Notes: generated by a model not told the origin, from the letters alone. A stretch of DNA of 64,000 nucleotides from Bradyrhizobium sp. CCGUVB4N (GCF_024199945.1 NZ_JANADP010000001.1:1364001-1428000); one strand, 5' to 3'; numbered from the stretch's first letter, positions 18,573-28,124 are shown. A program made the numbers and translations.

Positions 18573-18851
18573 ATGAAAGTGCCGGCGTTAGATCCTGATG
18601 TCGCGGACGCGGCGCCGAACGAATCGGAACTGACATCCTATGACCAGCAGCATCTGGTGACGTATTGGCGACTCCTCGATGCCGAGGCGGATGGCGCTGA
18701 TTGGAGCGAAGTCGTCAGGATCGTGTTGCATATCGATCCGGACCGCGAGCCAGTGCGCGCTCGCAATGCATTCGACAGCCATTTGGCACGCGCAAAATGG
18801 ATGGCGGATCACGGCTACCGCGACTTGCTTCGTGTTGGCGCTCCTAGGTAG
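18573..18851 (+). CDS. qseM: Stand-alone DUF2285 protein, QseM-like antiactivator
   Basis: The 92-residue product is a short DUF2285 protein (LTSYDQQHLVTYWRLLDAEA, then DWSEVVRIVLHIDP, then ARNAFDSHLARAKWM). In ICEMlSymR7A the similar-sized DUF2285 protein QseM binds and blocks the quorum regulator TraR and the excision activator FseA, keeping the element quiescent. The divergent XRE gene and the FseA-like gene 160 bp downstream repeat that arrangement. The ATG at 18573 is preceded only by a weak ribosome binding site. QseM identity is inferred from domain and synteny. Confidence 0.78.
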   Translation: MKVPALDPDVADAAPNESELTSYDQQHLVTYWRLLDAEADGADWSEVVRIVLHIDPDREPVRARNAFDSHLARAKWMADHGYRDLLRVGAPR

Positions 18852-19012
18852 CAAAGATGCATCGTCTGGATTGCGCAGAGAGAAAGAACTTCTCCCATTG
18901 ATGGCGTGATCGACTATGTGCATCACGCGTGATGCACAATTTGTGGCTTCCATAGCAACCCCAGTCTTTATAGACACTGCGCCGCAATTCGATTAGGCGG
19001 GAGATCATAGCA

Positions 19013-19817
19013 GTGTCAAAATTCGACTGGCGCTCACCGGAGTCATACCCGGGCGTCAAAGACGGCGAGATGTCGGATTTCGCTTGGGAAATCCTCCGTC
19101 GCAATCCCAAGTATCAAGCTGACTATCGGGACACGGTTTCGAAACACGGGCAGGTGACCCCTGAATTTCGGAGGAGATGGGGCCTTTGCTTTCGCTCATG
19201 ACCCACAGAAGTCCTTTCATCAGCAGACCATCTTTTGGGCGCCGGAGGCTTTGCCGGCGGTGCTACCGATCGTTCAGAGCGCTGCCGGTTCGGATATCGT
19301 TGCTGCTGGGCTTGCGCTTGCCGATCCTGCATCGGACAGGATCAGGAAAGCAGCGGACGGTTGGCATGTCGTGTTGCGCATTCATGGGACCAAGCATCAT
19401 CTGTGGCTGAAACAGGCCCCGCAGTTCGGTGCCACTTATGCATTCAAACTGCTGCCCGACGTCGAGTTTGAGATCCGGGCCCACGCCGCATATCGGTTCT
19501 GGCGTGCGGTCAACGGTCGCTCACCAGGACCTCCGTTTCATCGACTGTCGGCGCAACGACGTAAGCGTTTTGCGCTGGCGCTGCGCGCCCTCGATTTACG
19601 CATGGAAGGCGCCTCCTATCGTGCCATCGCCGAAGTATTGTTTGGTTCAAGACGCGTCTCCGAGCGCGCCTGGAAGACCCACGACCTGCGCAGCCGAGTC
19701 ATTCGCCTGGTTCAGGCGGGTTTGGCGCTGATGCGCCGCGGCTATCATGCGTTGCTCCGTCCATCGCCTCGCAATAATAGAGGGGCAGCGAAATCATTCC
19801 CGACCCGCGGAAAATAG
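19013..19817 (+). CDS. fseA: FseA-like excision activator in two frames (+1 frameshift)
   Basis: The first frame (19013-19201) encodes a DUF6499-type domain (FDWRSPESYPGVKDGEMSDF, then AWEILRRNPKYQADYR) and stops at TGA 19199. The second frame, open to 19817, encodes a DUF2285 domain (FWAPEALPAVLPI, then GWHVVLRIHGTKHHLWL, then LDLRMEGASYRAIAEVLFG). At CTT-TGC (19184-19189) a +1 slip of the leucine tRNA from CTT to TTT gives WGL-AFAHDPQ, the sequence expected across the joint in fused homologues. GGAGGAG lies 7-14 nt upstream of the slip site, as a stimulatory Shine-Dalgarno would. In ICEMlSymR7A, msi172 and msi171 are joined in exactly this way by programmed +1 frameshifting to make FseA. 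An ordinary frameshift mutation remains possible. Confidence 0.75.
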
Positions 19818-20268
19818 TCCTTCGCCATCGTGACCAAACCTGCGACGCAAGTTTCGGGAGTGTTGCAGAGACATTGCTGGCTGCCGCCACGCCCCGCGGG
19901 TTTATCTCGCTTGGAGCTAAGCAAACGTCAGCTCTGACGCCAAACTGGCTGGATTGGGTAGAGCGGCTGAGGTCAGGCCCTCGGACACTTGATGGTGCTG
20001 AGTTCCTTGAAACTCAATCGTTGGAGCGTGGCTTATATATTGCGTGTGCGCCTGCCGATCAGGCAATTCTGACGAGAGCAAGCGAGCAATCGTTCTGACC
20101 TGTGCCGGATACCTCGGCCATTTGTATCTCAAATGTCGCATTTTTTTTGTTTTCCAATTCACATTGCTCGCGCATGACAGCTGAAGCGATGTCTCAGATT
20201 ATCATCTGAGATAACGGGGTCTGCCTGGGCCATGACCTTGCCCCCGCAACATCAATGTTGGCGCGCCA
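19818..20268. other. No recognisable gene
   Basis: Short frames only. ATCTCAGAT-like palindromic sequence (GATTATCATCTGAGATAA near 20196) is present without a clear role. Confidence 0.4.
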
Positions 20269-21474
20269 TCACGGATGGTCTCCAGACGGCGCATCTCGAT
20301 CGGCCTTCGAAGCCGCGAGCGCCTCATTCAACTGCGCCGCTATTGAATTTGCTGCCCGCAAATTCTCTTCCTTCTTGGTCGCGGCCAGACGTTGTGCTTG
20401 TTGAAGTACCGAGCGGCCGAAAGCTAACGAAGAGTTTTCCTCAGCTTGCCGACCGCTACTGTCTAGTTCGGCGCCATCAACGGGGATCTCGAATGATCTC
20501 CCTGTCTTGCCGTCCAGGAAATCCCAGCAGGTCCGAAACAAGTGGCGATAGCCTTGAGTTGCTTCTGGACCCCTATCAACGACGCCGGCTCGCTTTGCGA
20601 ACTGAAGGTCCTGCTCATAGCCGAGCTCTATCAAAAGCTCCGCCCCAACCAGGTCGGTCACGACCTGCATCTCTTCGATGCTAAGGTTAGTTTGCCAAGC
20701 CTGCACTGAGCGGTCATCGACGGTTTTTCTCTCCACGATCTTGCGATCCCCGAGGGTGCTGGACCGAAGATCGTCCGTTTGCCCCATCGGCGCCGATGCC
20801 ATGTCGGTCGGAGTGTAACCAAGGCCAGCAAGCACGCGACGAACTTCGTCGTCGGGCTGCGCCACAAGGACCTCGTAGTGTACCACCTGCGTCTGAGGTC
20901 GAGTGCGGTAAGCTGCTAGCGCGGGCAGCCCCAGAACGAGGTCGGCGAGCGAAGAAGCGATTGGGGGCGTGGGCTGGCCCAACGCGATATCGGCAAGACA
21001 CGATGCGATCGCGGGCGGGCAACTTGCGGCTAGGAGAGGGACGTCCCACGTCGATTTCAGTGATGCGGCGATGGCGTAGGGGTTGCGCATTAGGACGAGC
21101 CGCGGTGCCTCCGGATAGACGGAATCCAAGAAGTCGAGCACCGTCCAATAGCGCGGCGTCTTGTCTATGAGGGTGCGTTTGCCTGCAGCGGCCAAATACC
21201 GGCCATAAGCTGCATCGGCAAAAGCGCGGGTAACGATCGTTCGATCTATTCGTCCCAAGAACTCCGAGGTTGCGGTCTGAACCAATGATGCGCCGGCTGG
21301 GTGACGCTGGTCCACTTTACCGAAGGCCTCAAGTGCCAACATGAGCCAGGGCTCAGGCGGAGCCAAAATATCCGGGTGCCGCTGAAGTACATGCGCTAAC
21401 AGCGTCGTCCCCGAGCGCGGAAGACCGAGAAGAAAGCACAGCGCGGGCGAATGGCTTACATCGTGGTTCATCAT
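20269..21474 (-). CDS. Sulfotransferase-family protein
   Basis: This 401-residue protein carries the 5' phosphosulfate loop of PAPS-dependent sulfotransferases near its start (LLGLPRSGTTLLAHVLQRHP, about residues 15-34) and the matching 3' phosphate region (RLVLMRNPYAIAASLKSTWD). It would move sulfate from PAPS to a hydroxyl or amine; rhizobia use such enzymes on Nod factors and surface polysaccharides, but this sequence is not NodH-like at its N-terminus. The C-terminal 100 residues are charged and helical. AGGATC lies before tandem ATGs at 21474 and 21471. It is cargo inserted between the FseA-like and RdfS-like genes of the ICE. The acceptor is unknown. Confidence 0.82.
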   Translation of the reverse strand: MMNHDVSHSPALCFLLGLPRSGTTLLAHVLQRHPDILAPPEPWLMLALEAFGKVDQRHPAGASLVQTATSEFLGRIDRTIVTRAFADAAYGRYLAAAGKRTLIDKTPRYWTVLDFLDSVYPEAPRLVLMRNPYAIAASLKSTWDVPLLAASCPPAIASCLADIALGQPTPPIASSLADLVLGLPALAAYRTRPQTQVVHYEVLVAQPDDEVRRVLAGLGYTPTDMASAPMGQTDDLRSSTLGDRKIVERKTVDDRSVQAWQTNLSIEEMQVVTDLVGAELLIELGYEQDLQFAKRAGVVDRGPEATQGYRHLFRTCWDFLDGKTGRSFEIPVDGAELDSSGRQAEENSSLAFGRSVLQQAQRLAATKKEENLRAANSIAAQLNEALAASKADRDAPSGDHP

Positions 21475-22759
21475 TCAAGATCCTATCCGTGGCCAGACCG
21501 AGCGTTCGTCCTGAACCCTTCGGCCGGTCGAAAGAAACATCGCCAGCAATGGCGATTCAGATGGGTTTCAACCATCCCCATCCTCAGATGACTTGCCGTT
21601 AGCGAGGATGACATCATGCCGCGACAACATCCGATGATATTGTAGTCGCGCTCTGGCTTCTTCGCTGCATGATCGCCCACTGCGCTTCGGATTGACGCAC
21701 GCAAGGCACGTCCGATTAAGGCATTGCGTACATAGATTTTTGGTTGCTCGGTGTTGTTGCGGACAGATTGCAGGTTGTATCGCTCCCGATCGCAGCGCCT
21801 CTCGAAGACGACCCCGTCCATGTTTCGCACGATCTGGGCGCCATGAATTCAATCCATTTATCCAGCCGGAGCACTGGACTCGCAATCGGCTGCGACCAAT
21901 TCCTTGCGAGGCTGGAACTCCCCAAGCATCGCTCAGTCGCACGGAGCGGTATAGAGAGCCCTCCGAAAACCTATGCCGTAGTTTATTGGAAATTGGCGGC
22001 TACACGACAGAGGAAGTCCGTCGCTTCGCGACGGCACAATGCCGCTCACCTCACCAGCTAAAGAAGACGATCGCAATGGGCTGGTGTCGACCGATGCTCG
22101 ACGCAAACGTTAGAATTCTTCCTAGAGCCGAGGCAAAGATGATGGTCGGTCCATTTCTGTGTTCGCAACCTGACCCGTATTATCCGCCACTCGTAAGATC
22201 GGCAGAAATCAATAGTTTTGATTGGACACATTCAGAGCGTGGATTGATGCCGTATCACTCAACGATCCTCGTATCTGAAAGAGACACGGCAATCAGTTCT
22301 GTGCGCATTATCCAGTCAGGCTGCCGCTCGATGCAGCTTTCGATACCGGCGCAGACGCCTTATATCGTCGGTGGCGCACAATCGCGCGCCGCCCGCCCGG
22401 ACCTCTGTTCATTTACCCCAGCGCCGCGAAGGTTTGAGGTTGACGCTGCGAGCCGTCGAAGAACGCATCGATGCGTACCGCGCCATCGTACGATCGGTGT
22501 TTGACGTCGAACGATTCCTCAGCGCGCCTCTAACCCCACGAACGACCCATCTGACTATCGCTTTGAGTAACTTGTTTGGTGCTGAAGTGCGGAGATCGAC
22601 GGAAAGTGCTCTGCCTGTCATTTCGCAAGGAACGAAGCAGGGGTGCCGAAAATCATTCCCACATCTTCGGCATCCCCTTAAGTGCTTCTACTCCGCCATC
22701 ATGCTCTTCGGCGCGCGGTCAGACGCGCGAGCCCTCCAGATGAGCACGGAGCCCCTCGA
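21475..22759. other. No recognisable gene; possibly decayed cargo
   Basis: Open frames of 70 to 270 codons occur on both strands but none has a recognisable domain, and frames with plausible composition (around 22140-22270 and 22390-22560, plus strand) are short and not collinear. No insertion-sequence ends were found. Confidence 0.35.
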
Positions 22760-23038
22760 ATGCCCGATCCGACCGCCGGCTTGCCGCCGCGATACTTACG
22801 AACCCCCGAAGCGGCACGCTTTCTCGGCCTGTCCGGCCGAACCCTGGAAAAGCATCGCACCTATGGCACCGGGCCGACCTATCGCAAGCTCGGTGGGCGC
22901 GTTGTTTATGCGCTTGAGGACCTGAAAGCCTGGGTGGACCGCGGAGCAAAGAAGTCAACCAGCGATCCCGGCATGGGTACGGTCTTGCCTGCAAAGCGGC
23001 ACGCACCCATTCCGTATGCGGGCAAGGAGCGGCGCTGA
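22760..23038 (+). CDS. rdfS: RdfS-like excisionase / helix-turn-helix protein
   Basis: The 92-residue product from ATG 22760 holds a MerR/AlpA-type helix-turn-helix: RYLRTPEAARFLGLSGRTLE, then KHRTYGTGPTYRKLGGRVVY, then ALEDLKAWVD, with a basic tail. In ICEMlSym elements RdfS is a protein of this type and size; it steers the integrase toward excision and starts the operon that leads into traF and the relaxase. Here the same order follows (repA relic, DUF2840, traF, lytic transglycosylase, relaxase). The frame is open further upstream, but the ATG at 22760 gives the family's usual length. No integrase gene is in the window. Confidence 0.72.
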   Translation: MPDPTAGLPPRYLRTPEAARFLGLSGRTLEKHRTYGTGPTYRKLGGRVVYALEDLKAWVDRGAKKSTSDPGMGTVLPAKRHAPIPYAGKERR

Positions 23039-23040
23039 TC

Positions 23041-23880
23041 CATGTCGAACGACACATGCTCTGGTTATGGGCAACGTCACTCGGAACGCGGTCAACTCAG
23101 AACTGTTTTGCTCATCGCCCAGCGATCTCATGCCGGGCGATGCGCCAAACCTGACGGCATATCCGTTCTTCCCACCGGCAAAGTCGAAACGGATTATGCC
23201 GATCGACCTCAGCGCCGGGGCAATCATGATTCGAGTGGAAGCTGTGCCGGAACATCGCACGGAGCCGATTTGGGATGCGCACGTTGTGATCTGGACCGCT
23301 TTGCAGATTGTCGAGGCTCGAGATGCCGGCTTGAAACCATCCGGGTTGATGAAACTACCTCATACGAGATCCCGACCTACGTAGATCGCGGCACCAGTGT
23401 GCGCGACTGCGAACGTCAGGGCTGCGCTCGACCGGCTGCAATCAGTATCGGTCCTGAACGCGATTCGCCGGCCGACCGAGCGCCGTCAGCACCGGTTCTC
23501 CGGATCAACAAATGGAAGGGAACGGCAGATATGCACCGCCATGCCTGCGGAATCGAGCTGATCTTGCCGGATTGGGTCTGCACGGGGGTTCTCAATGATG
23601 CCGTCGTGTTGACGACGGACCGAGCCTATCTCGATCTGATTGGTAGATTTGAATGCTGGCTCTTTCGCCTCCTGCGAAAATATGGCGGCCGTCAAACGTG
23701 CGGCTGGAGCTTTGATTTCGTCCGCCTCCACGCCAAGTCGGGCAGCCTATCCCCGCTCAAGCACTTTGCTTACGACCTGCGCCAGTTCGTCCGTCGACAA
23801 ACGTCACCCGCGTATCGGCTTGTCATTACACGAGACATTGACGGTGTGGAGCGATCGAACTTCGCGCCACTTCAGGTCAG
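23041..23880 (+). pseudogene. RepA-like replication initiator, frameshifted
   Basis: Blocks of the replication-initiator family that usually follows rdfS are spread over at least three frames: AYPFFPPAKSKRIMPIDL, then VRVEAVPEHRTEPIWDA-like sequence with VVIWTALQIVEARDAGL, then DRGTSVRDCERQ, then GIELILPDWVCTGVLNDAV, then RKYGGRQTCGWSFDFVRL and SGSLSPLKHFAYDLRQFV. No single frame covers both halves, so the gene is very probably dead. Such RepA proteins may support plasmid-like replication of the excised ICE. Confidence 0.8.
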
Positions 23881-24273
23881 TCCCCTTTGCAGAAAGGCTA
23901 CAAAGATGCGGGCGCATCTCAACGCCGGAGGAAAGTCTGTGAATTGTATCGTGCTATCACGGACCAGAATTTTCGCCCCATCCGCGACCGCACCTTTGTA
24001 CTATCGGGAACGGAAATCAGCGCCAGGGGTTTGCTGTGCAATCGCTTTCCGCTCCCTTAACCCTGCTAATCCCGAATCCCTCGGATTGCTCACAACGAGT
24101 CAGACCCTTTCGTCTACGATCGGCAGGATGACCGCCGCGAGAATTCCGCAACGGCGGCAAGTTAGATTTCACCACGACGGCTCAGCCGCAGGCAAGTGTG
24201 TTGCAGCCATTCGGCTGCGGAAAAGTGCCTGCTGGCGCGGACCTGCAACACCTCTGAGCAAAGGAGCCGCTAG
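23881..24273 (+). other. Intergenic or RepA tail remnant
   Basis: A frame around 23930-24010 reads CELYRAITDQNFRPIRDRT, which could be the end of the RepA relic or a small lost gene. No ParA-type gene, often present here in related elements, is seen. GAGCAAAGGAG just before 24274 serves the next gene. Confidence 0.35.
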
Positions 24274-24738
24274 ATGAGCGATGTCACAACCGTCGAACTC
24301 TTGTGGGTCGAGGGGCGGTTCGAGAACCGAATTCGGTTCGGCCGGCCCGTATCGGAAAAGATCATTGACCGCCACCGCCGCGTTCTGTCATTCGCAACCG
24401 GCAGCATTTTCGCATTCGTGCGCTGGACGTCCAACGATTTTGGAACCGTTCTGTCCCGCATCGACATCTTGCGCGCGGCAGCGCCCCGGCAGCGATATTC
24501 AACCGTACCTTGGGTCAATCCCGGCGGGGAGAGCCTGATGCGATTGTCAGGATGGACCAAGGTCGAGCGCGCACTGCAATTGATCGATGCGGTGGAGGCA
24601 CTTGATATCAATCCTGCAGATGCTGCGCCAGACTACTGGCATCACGTTCACAATCGTCTCTCTGTCAACGAAAGCCCGCGTACCTACACCCGTGCGCGCC
24701 ATCAAGCTTGGCTGCGACGCCGAAGACGGGAGCTCTGA
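24274..24738 (+). CDS. DUF2840 family protein
   Basis: This 154-residue protein matches DUF2840, a family known only from alphaproteobacterial conjugative elements, where it sits directly before traF. Conserved parts visible are VELLWVEGRFENRIRFG near the start, FAFVRWTSNDFGTVLSRIDI, and the proline-rich PWVNPGGESLMRL segment. No enzymatic motif is apparent and the function is unknown. Its stop overlaps the traF start (TGATG at 24736-24740), so the two are translationally coupled. AAGGAG lies 11 nt before the ATG. Confidence 0.88.
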   Translation: MSDVTTVELLWVEGRFENRIRFGRPVSEKIIDRHRRVLSFATGSIFAFVRWTSNDFGTVLSRIDILRAAAPRQRYSTVPWVNPGGESLMRLSGWTKVERALQLIDAVEALDINPADAAPDYWHHVHNRLSVNESPRTYTRARHQAWLRRRRREL

Positions 24739-25244
24739 TGGGACGGCTATCAATTATGCTGGCGATCTGTGGATCGGCAGCTCTGGCGTTGTGCTCGGAC
24801 AGAGAGGCACCGCCATCGTACATCTGGAACGCTTCAGACAGTGTTCCAATCGGCTTCTATCGACTGCAGCCAGCGCGACAATTGACGGTCACTGAGCTCG
24901 TGGCGGTTCGGCCGCCCGAGCCACTCGCAAGCTTCCTGGACTTGAACGGTTACCTGCCGACCGGTGTTCCCATGCTCAAGCGCGTCCTGGCACTGCCGGG
25001 ACAAACCGTTTGCAGAACTGGTCTCGTCATCTCCGTCGACAACATCGAGATGGGACTGGCGCGCGAGCGCGATGCACGTGGCCGGCCGCTGCCGGTTTGG
25101 CTCGGATGCCGCCTCATAGCGTCAGATGAGGTGTTTCTCATGAACTGGCAGTCGGCGGACTCCTTTGATGGCCGCTACTTCGGGCCAATTCCAGCATCCG
25201 CCGTGATCGGACAAGCGTTCCCCGTGTGGACAAAGGAAGACTGA
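24738..25244 (+). CDS. traF: TraF-type S26 signal peptidase
   Basis: The 168-residue protein belongs to peptidase family S26 (TraF subgroup), an inner-membrane serine peptidase that matures and cyclises pilin in IncP-type transfer. A short N-terminal hydrophobic segment (SIMLAICGSAALALC) anchors it. The catalytic serine is in SDSVPIGFYRL, and the lysine region is PMLKRVLALPGQTV, followed by the SADSFDGRYFGPIPASAVIG box. The length is normal. It overlaps the preceding DUF2840 gene by one base. Confidence 0.92.
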   Translation: MGRLSIMLAICGSAALALCSDREAPPSYIWNASDSVPIGFYRLQPARQLTVTELVAVRPPEPLASFLDLNGYLPTGVPMLKRVLALPGQTVCRTGLVISVDNIEMGLARERDARGRPLPVWLGCRLIASDEVFLMNWQSADSFDGRYFGPIPASAVIGQAFPVWTKED

Positions 25245-25246
25245 TC

Positions 25247-26155
25247 ATGCAGAGCCTGCTTCGTGGATTTGCAGTCTCGCCGGTCGATGGATCGCCGCAC
25301 CTTCGCTCCGTCCCGGCCAGAGTCTTGAAGAGGATCGTGCGCGGTGCATGTCTGCGATGGCCTCGCACCCAGCGGCCGAACCGGCTACCCGTCACCTTCG
25401 CGAGCGCAAACGCTTGCGGTTCCATCTCTTTAGTGGCGGTCTGCGCTTTGACCGCTGTGCTGGTTCTTGAACTCTCGTCGAGCGTTTTGGCGGAGACCGC
25501 AGTCCCGGCGCTTGATTCCCGTTCGCTCAGCTCCCTGGATGTCGATCCATATACCGCCTTCGTCGCCGAAGCGTCCCGCCGATTTGCGATCCCGGAGCGC
25601 TGGATCCGTGCTGTCGTGCAGGTCGAGAGCAGCGGAAACGTGGGCGCCGTATCCTCTCGGGGAGCGCTGGGCCTGATGCAAATCATGCCCCAAACCTGGG
25701 TCCACCTGAGTATTCGCTACAAGCTCGGTGTCGACCCCTTTGGGCCCCGCGACAACATTCTCGCAGGCACGGCCTATCTGCGCGAGATGCTCGACCGGTT
25801 TGGATCGGAAGGATTTCTCGCAGCTTACAACGCTGGTCCAGGACGGTACGAGGCGCATCTGGCTACGGGGCGACCACTACCTCGGGAAACGCAGGTTTAC
25901 GTCGCCAGGCTCGCAGGATTGATCGGCATCACACGAGACGAGTATGCGACTTTGGCTCCCCGACGCACTCTTCCGGGGCGGCAGGCAGCACTAATCTTTG
26001 ATCGCGCCGACGGCGCGTCGGTCAAGGCCAGATCGACATCGGCTCTGCATTCAATGAACAGCCCGAAAGATCTTTCGAACCTGGGAATGCTGGCCTTCGT
26101 ACCTGGTGCGACCAGGCTTTTTGTGCAGCGATCAACCGAATCGGAGTCCCGATGA
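25247..26155 (+). CDS. Lytic transglycosylase of the transfer system
   Basis: The 302-residue product starts at ATG 25247, two bases after the traF stop. A hydrophobic segment near residues 60-85 (SISLVAVCALTAVLVLELSS) is a signal or anchor. The SLT domain follows: VQVESSGNVGAVSSRGALGL with the catalytic glutamate, then MQIMPQTW, and AYNAGPGRYE. It cuts peptidoglycan to let the conjugation apparatus assemble, like VirB1/TrbN. The C-terminal 80 residues are polar and without a known domain. Confidence 0.92.
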   Translation: MQSLLRGFAVSPVDGSPHLRSVPARVLKRIVRGACLRWPRTQRPNRLPVTFASANACGSISLVAVCALTAVLVLELSSSVLAETAVPALDSRSLSSLDVDPYTAFVAEASRRFAIPERWIRAVVQVESSGNVGAVSSRGALGLMQIMPQTWVHLSIRYKLGVDPFGPRDNILAGTAYLREMLDRFGSEGFLAAYNAGPGRYEAHLATGRPLPRETQVYVARLAGLIGITRDEYATLAPRRTLPGRQAALIFDRADGASVKARSTSALHSMNSPKDLSNLGMLAFVPGATRLFVQRSTESESR

Positions 26156-26396
26156 TCGCAATCGCGTTTCGTCGCGTGTTGTCGAAGTTTGTCGCACGTT
26201 GGAGAGTGCTGGGGAGGGAGCAAGGAATAGCCGACCGCGGATGGCAGGATAAAAGCCGCAAGGTGCGGTCGGTCGGTCGGGTGAGAATTGTCAGTAAATT
26301 CAGATACGCTCCAAACGTTGCGAAGATCGAGCACAACTTGTCATTTTTTCCACGACGCTGTTTTGGCTCGGCTTTCTGCACATTGCGGGGACCAAG
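26156..26396. other. Candidate origin of transfer (oriT)
   Basis: The gap directly before the relaxase contains TATCCTGC on the minus strand (26251 to 26244), which matches the IncP/VirD2-type nick consensus YATCCTG|Y. Five bases away is an inverted repeat CCGCA-AGG-TGCGG (26256-26268), and a GGTCGGTCGGTCGG tract follows. Position, nick consensus and adjacent hairpin together resemble a P-type oriT. Confidence 0.6.
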
Positions 26397-28124
26397 ATGA
26401 CGCGTAACGATGATTTTCGCGTCCGCCCGGGCCAAATACGTTCGACACGCTGGCCGCGGGCAAAGCCCTTCCTGGCGCAAGCGCTCCAAGCCGCGCAGAA
26501 AGCCGGCGGTCTTTCACGTCGTGCCGGCAGTCGTGGCGGCCGGTTTGGGCGTGGGCGCGCTGCGACCCTTAGCGCCAACCGGCTCCTGCAAGATCGAGGC
26601 CGCGGTGCCATGGTCAAGGCGCGTGTCGTGCGGCGGATGCGCTCGCCAGGCAGTCTGCGGGCCCATATCGGTTACCTGCGGCGTGACGGCGTCACCCGTG
26701 ACGGATCGCGTGGCGAACTATTCGATGCTGCCGGAGATGGCGCAGATGGCCGAGGCTTCGCTGAGCGCTGCGAGAACGATCGGCATCATTTCCGCTTCAT
26801 CGTCTCGCCGGATGACGCCGGCGAACTGGGAAGTTTACGCAGCTTGACGCGCGAGTTGATGGATCAGGCCTCACGCGATCTCGGTACACGGCTTGACTGG
26901 GTCGCCATCGACCATTGGAACACTGAGCATCCGCATATTCACATCCTTGTGCGCGGCCGCACGGATGATGGCTCCGACCTTGTGATCAGCCGTGACTATA
27001 TCAGCAAAGGTCTGCGGGCCCGCGCAAGTGATCTCGTCACGCGCGAACTTGGTCCCCGATCGGAGCTTGAGGTTCGGCGCGGCCTTGAGGCAGAGGTTGC
27101 GGCCGAGCGCTGGACGCGGCTCGATCGCGCGCTTGCTCGGGAAGGGGGACGGACGGACGGGGTGATCGATCTGCGCCCAGAGCGCGGCGGCGGGTCCGAG
27201 CCATTGCGCGAGATCCGGATTGGCCGGATGCGGACGCTCGAGCGGCTGGGGCTCGCTGAGCCCGCCGGTCCCGCGCGTTGGGTTCTCGCTCCTGATACGG
27301 AGCTACGCTTGCGTGCGCTTTCAGAACGCGGCGATATCATCAAGCGGCTGAACAAGACACTCGCGAAGGATGGCGCATCTCGTTCACCATCCTCCTGGGC
27401 GCTCGAAGGCGAACGTCATGGCGAACCCATCGTCGGCCGCCTTATCGCCCGTGGGCTCGATGATGAGCTTAGGGGATCGGCGTTCGCCGTTGTCGACGGG
27501 ATTGACGGACGTGTTCATCATCTCAGGCTCCCCGACATCGATGCGGCCGGTGATGGCCCGGTTGGCGGTATCGTCGAATTGCGTCGCTTCGAGGATACGA
27601 AAGGCCGGCAGCGGATCGCGCTTGCCGTCCGCTCAGATCTTAATCTCGACCAGCAGGTGGCTTGGGAAGGGTCGACCTGGCTCGATCGGCGCCTGGTCGC
27701 TCGTGAGCCCGTCGATCTCGCGCGTGGCGGATTCGGCGCCGAGGTCCGGGCCGCGCTCGATCGCCGCATTGATGCACTGGTAGAGTACGGGCTTGCCCGC
27801 CGCGATGGCGATAAAGTCACATTAAGCGGCAACCTGATTGGCACTCTGCGCAAGCGTGAGCTCGATACCGTGGGCCAACGCTTGGCCTCCGAAACAGGGC
27901 TGGCGCATCTATCCGCCGAGGCGGGAGAGCCCATTTCCGGGGTTTACCGCCAAAGGATCTCGCTCGCCTCCGGCCGCTTTGCCATGATCGACAACGGGCT
28001 CGGCTTCCAGCTCGTGCCCTGGACCCCGTCGCTCGAGCGTGAACTGGGTAAACAGGTCAGGGGCATCGCAGGTCCCGGCGGGATCGACTGGAGTTTTGGG
28101 CGCAAACGCGACCTTTCGCTCTGA
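26397..28124 (+). CDS. rlxS: RlxS/VirD2-type relaxase (DUF3363)
   Basis: The 575-residue protein nicks oriT and leads the strand into the recipient. The start MTRNDDFRVRPGQIR and the following lysine/glycine/arginine-rich region (residues 20-70) are typical of the group. The relaxase core shows VVRRMRSPGSLRAHIGYLRR, then HHFRFIVSPDDAGEL, then the metal-binding IDHWNTEHPHIHILVRG (three histidines, residues about 173-182), followed by RDYISKGLRARASDLVT. The C-terminal 380 residues form the DUF3363 region with no further known domain. A candidate oriT lies just upstream. The gene looks intact. Confidence 0.93.
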   Translation: MTRNDDFRVRPGQIRSTRWPRAKPFLAQALQAAQKAGGLSRRAGSRGGRFGRGRAATLSANRLLQDRGRGAMVKARVVRRMRSPGSLRAHIGYLRRDGVTRDGSRGELFDAAGDGADGRGFAERCENDRHHFRFIVSPDDAGELGSLRSLTRELMDQASRDLGTRLDWVAIDHWNTEHPHIHILVRGRTDDGSDLVISRDYISKGLRARASDLVTRELGPRSELEVRRGLEAEVAAERWTRLDRALAREGGRTDGVIDLRPERGGGSEPLREIRIGRMRTLERLGLAEPAGPARWVLAPDTELRLRALSERGDIIKRLNKTLAKDGASRSPSSWALEGERHGEPIVGRLIARGLDDELRGSAFAVVDGIDGRVHHLRLPDIDAAGDGPVGGIVELRRFEDTKGRQRIALAVRSDLNLDQQVAWEGSTWLDRRLVAREPVDLARGGFGAEVRAALDRRIDALVEYGLARRDGDKVTLSGNLIGTLRKRELDTVGQRLASETGLAHLSAEAGEPISGVYRQRISLASGRFAMIDNGLGFQLVPWTPSLERELGKQVRGIAGPGGIDWSFGRKRDLSL

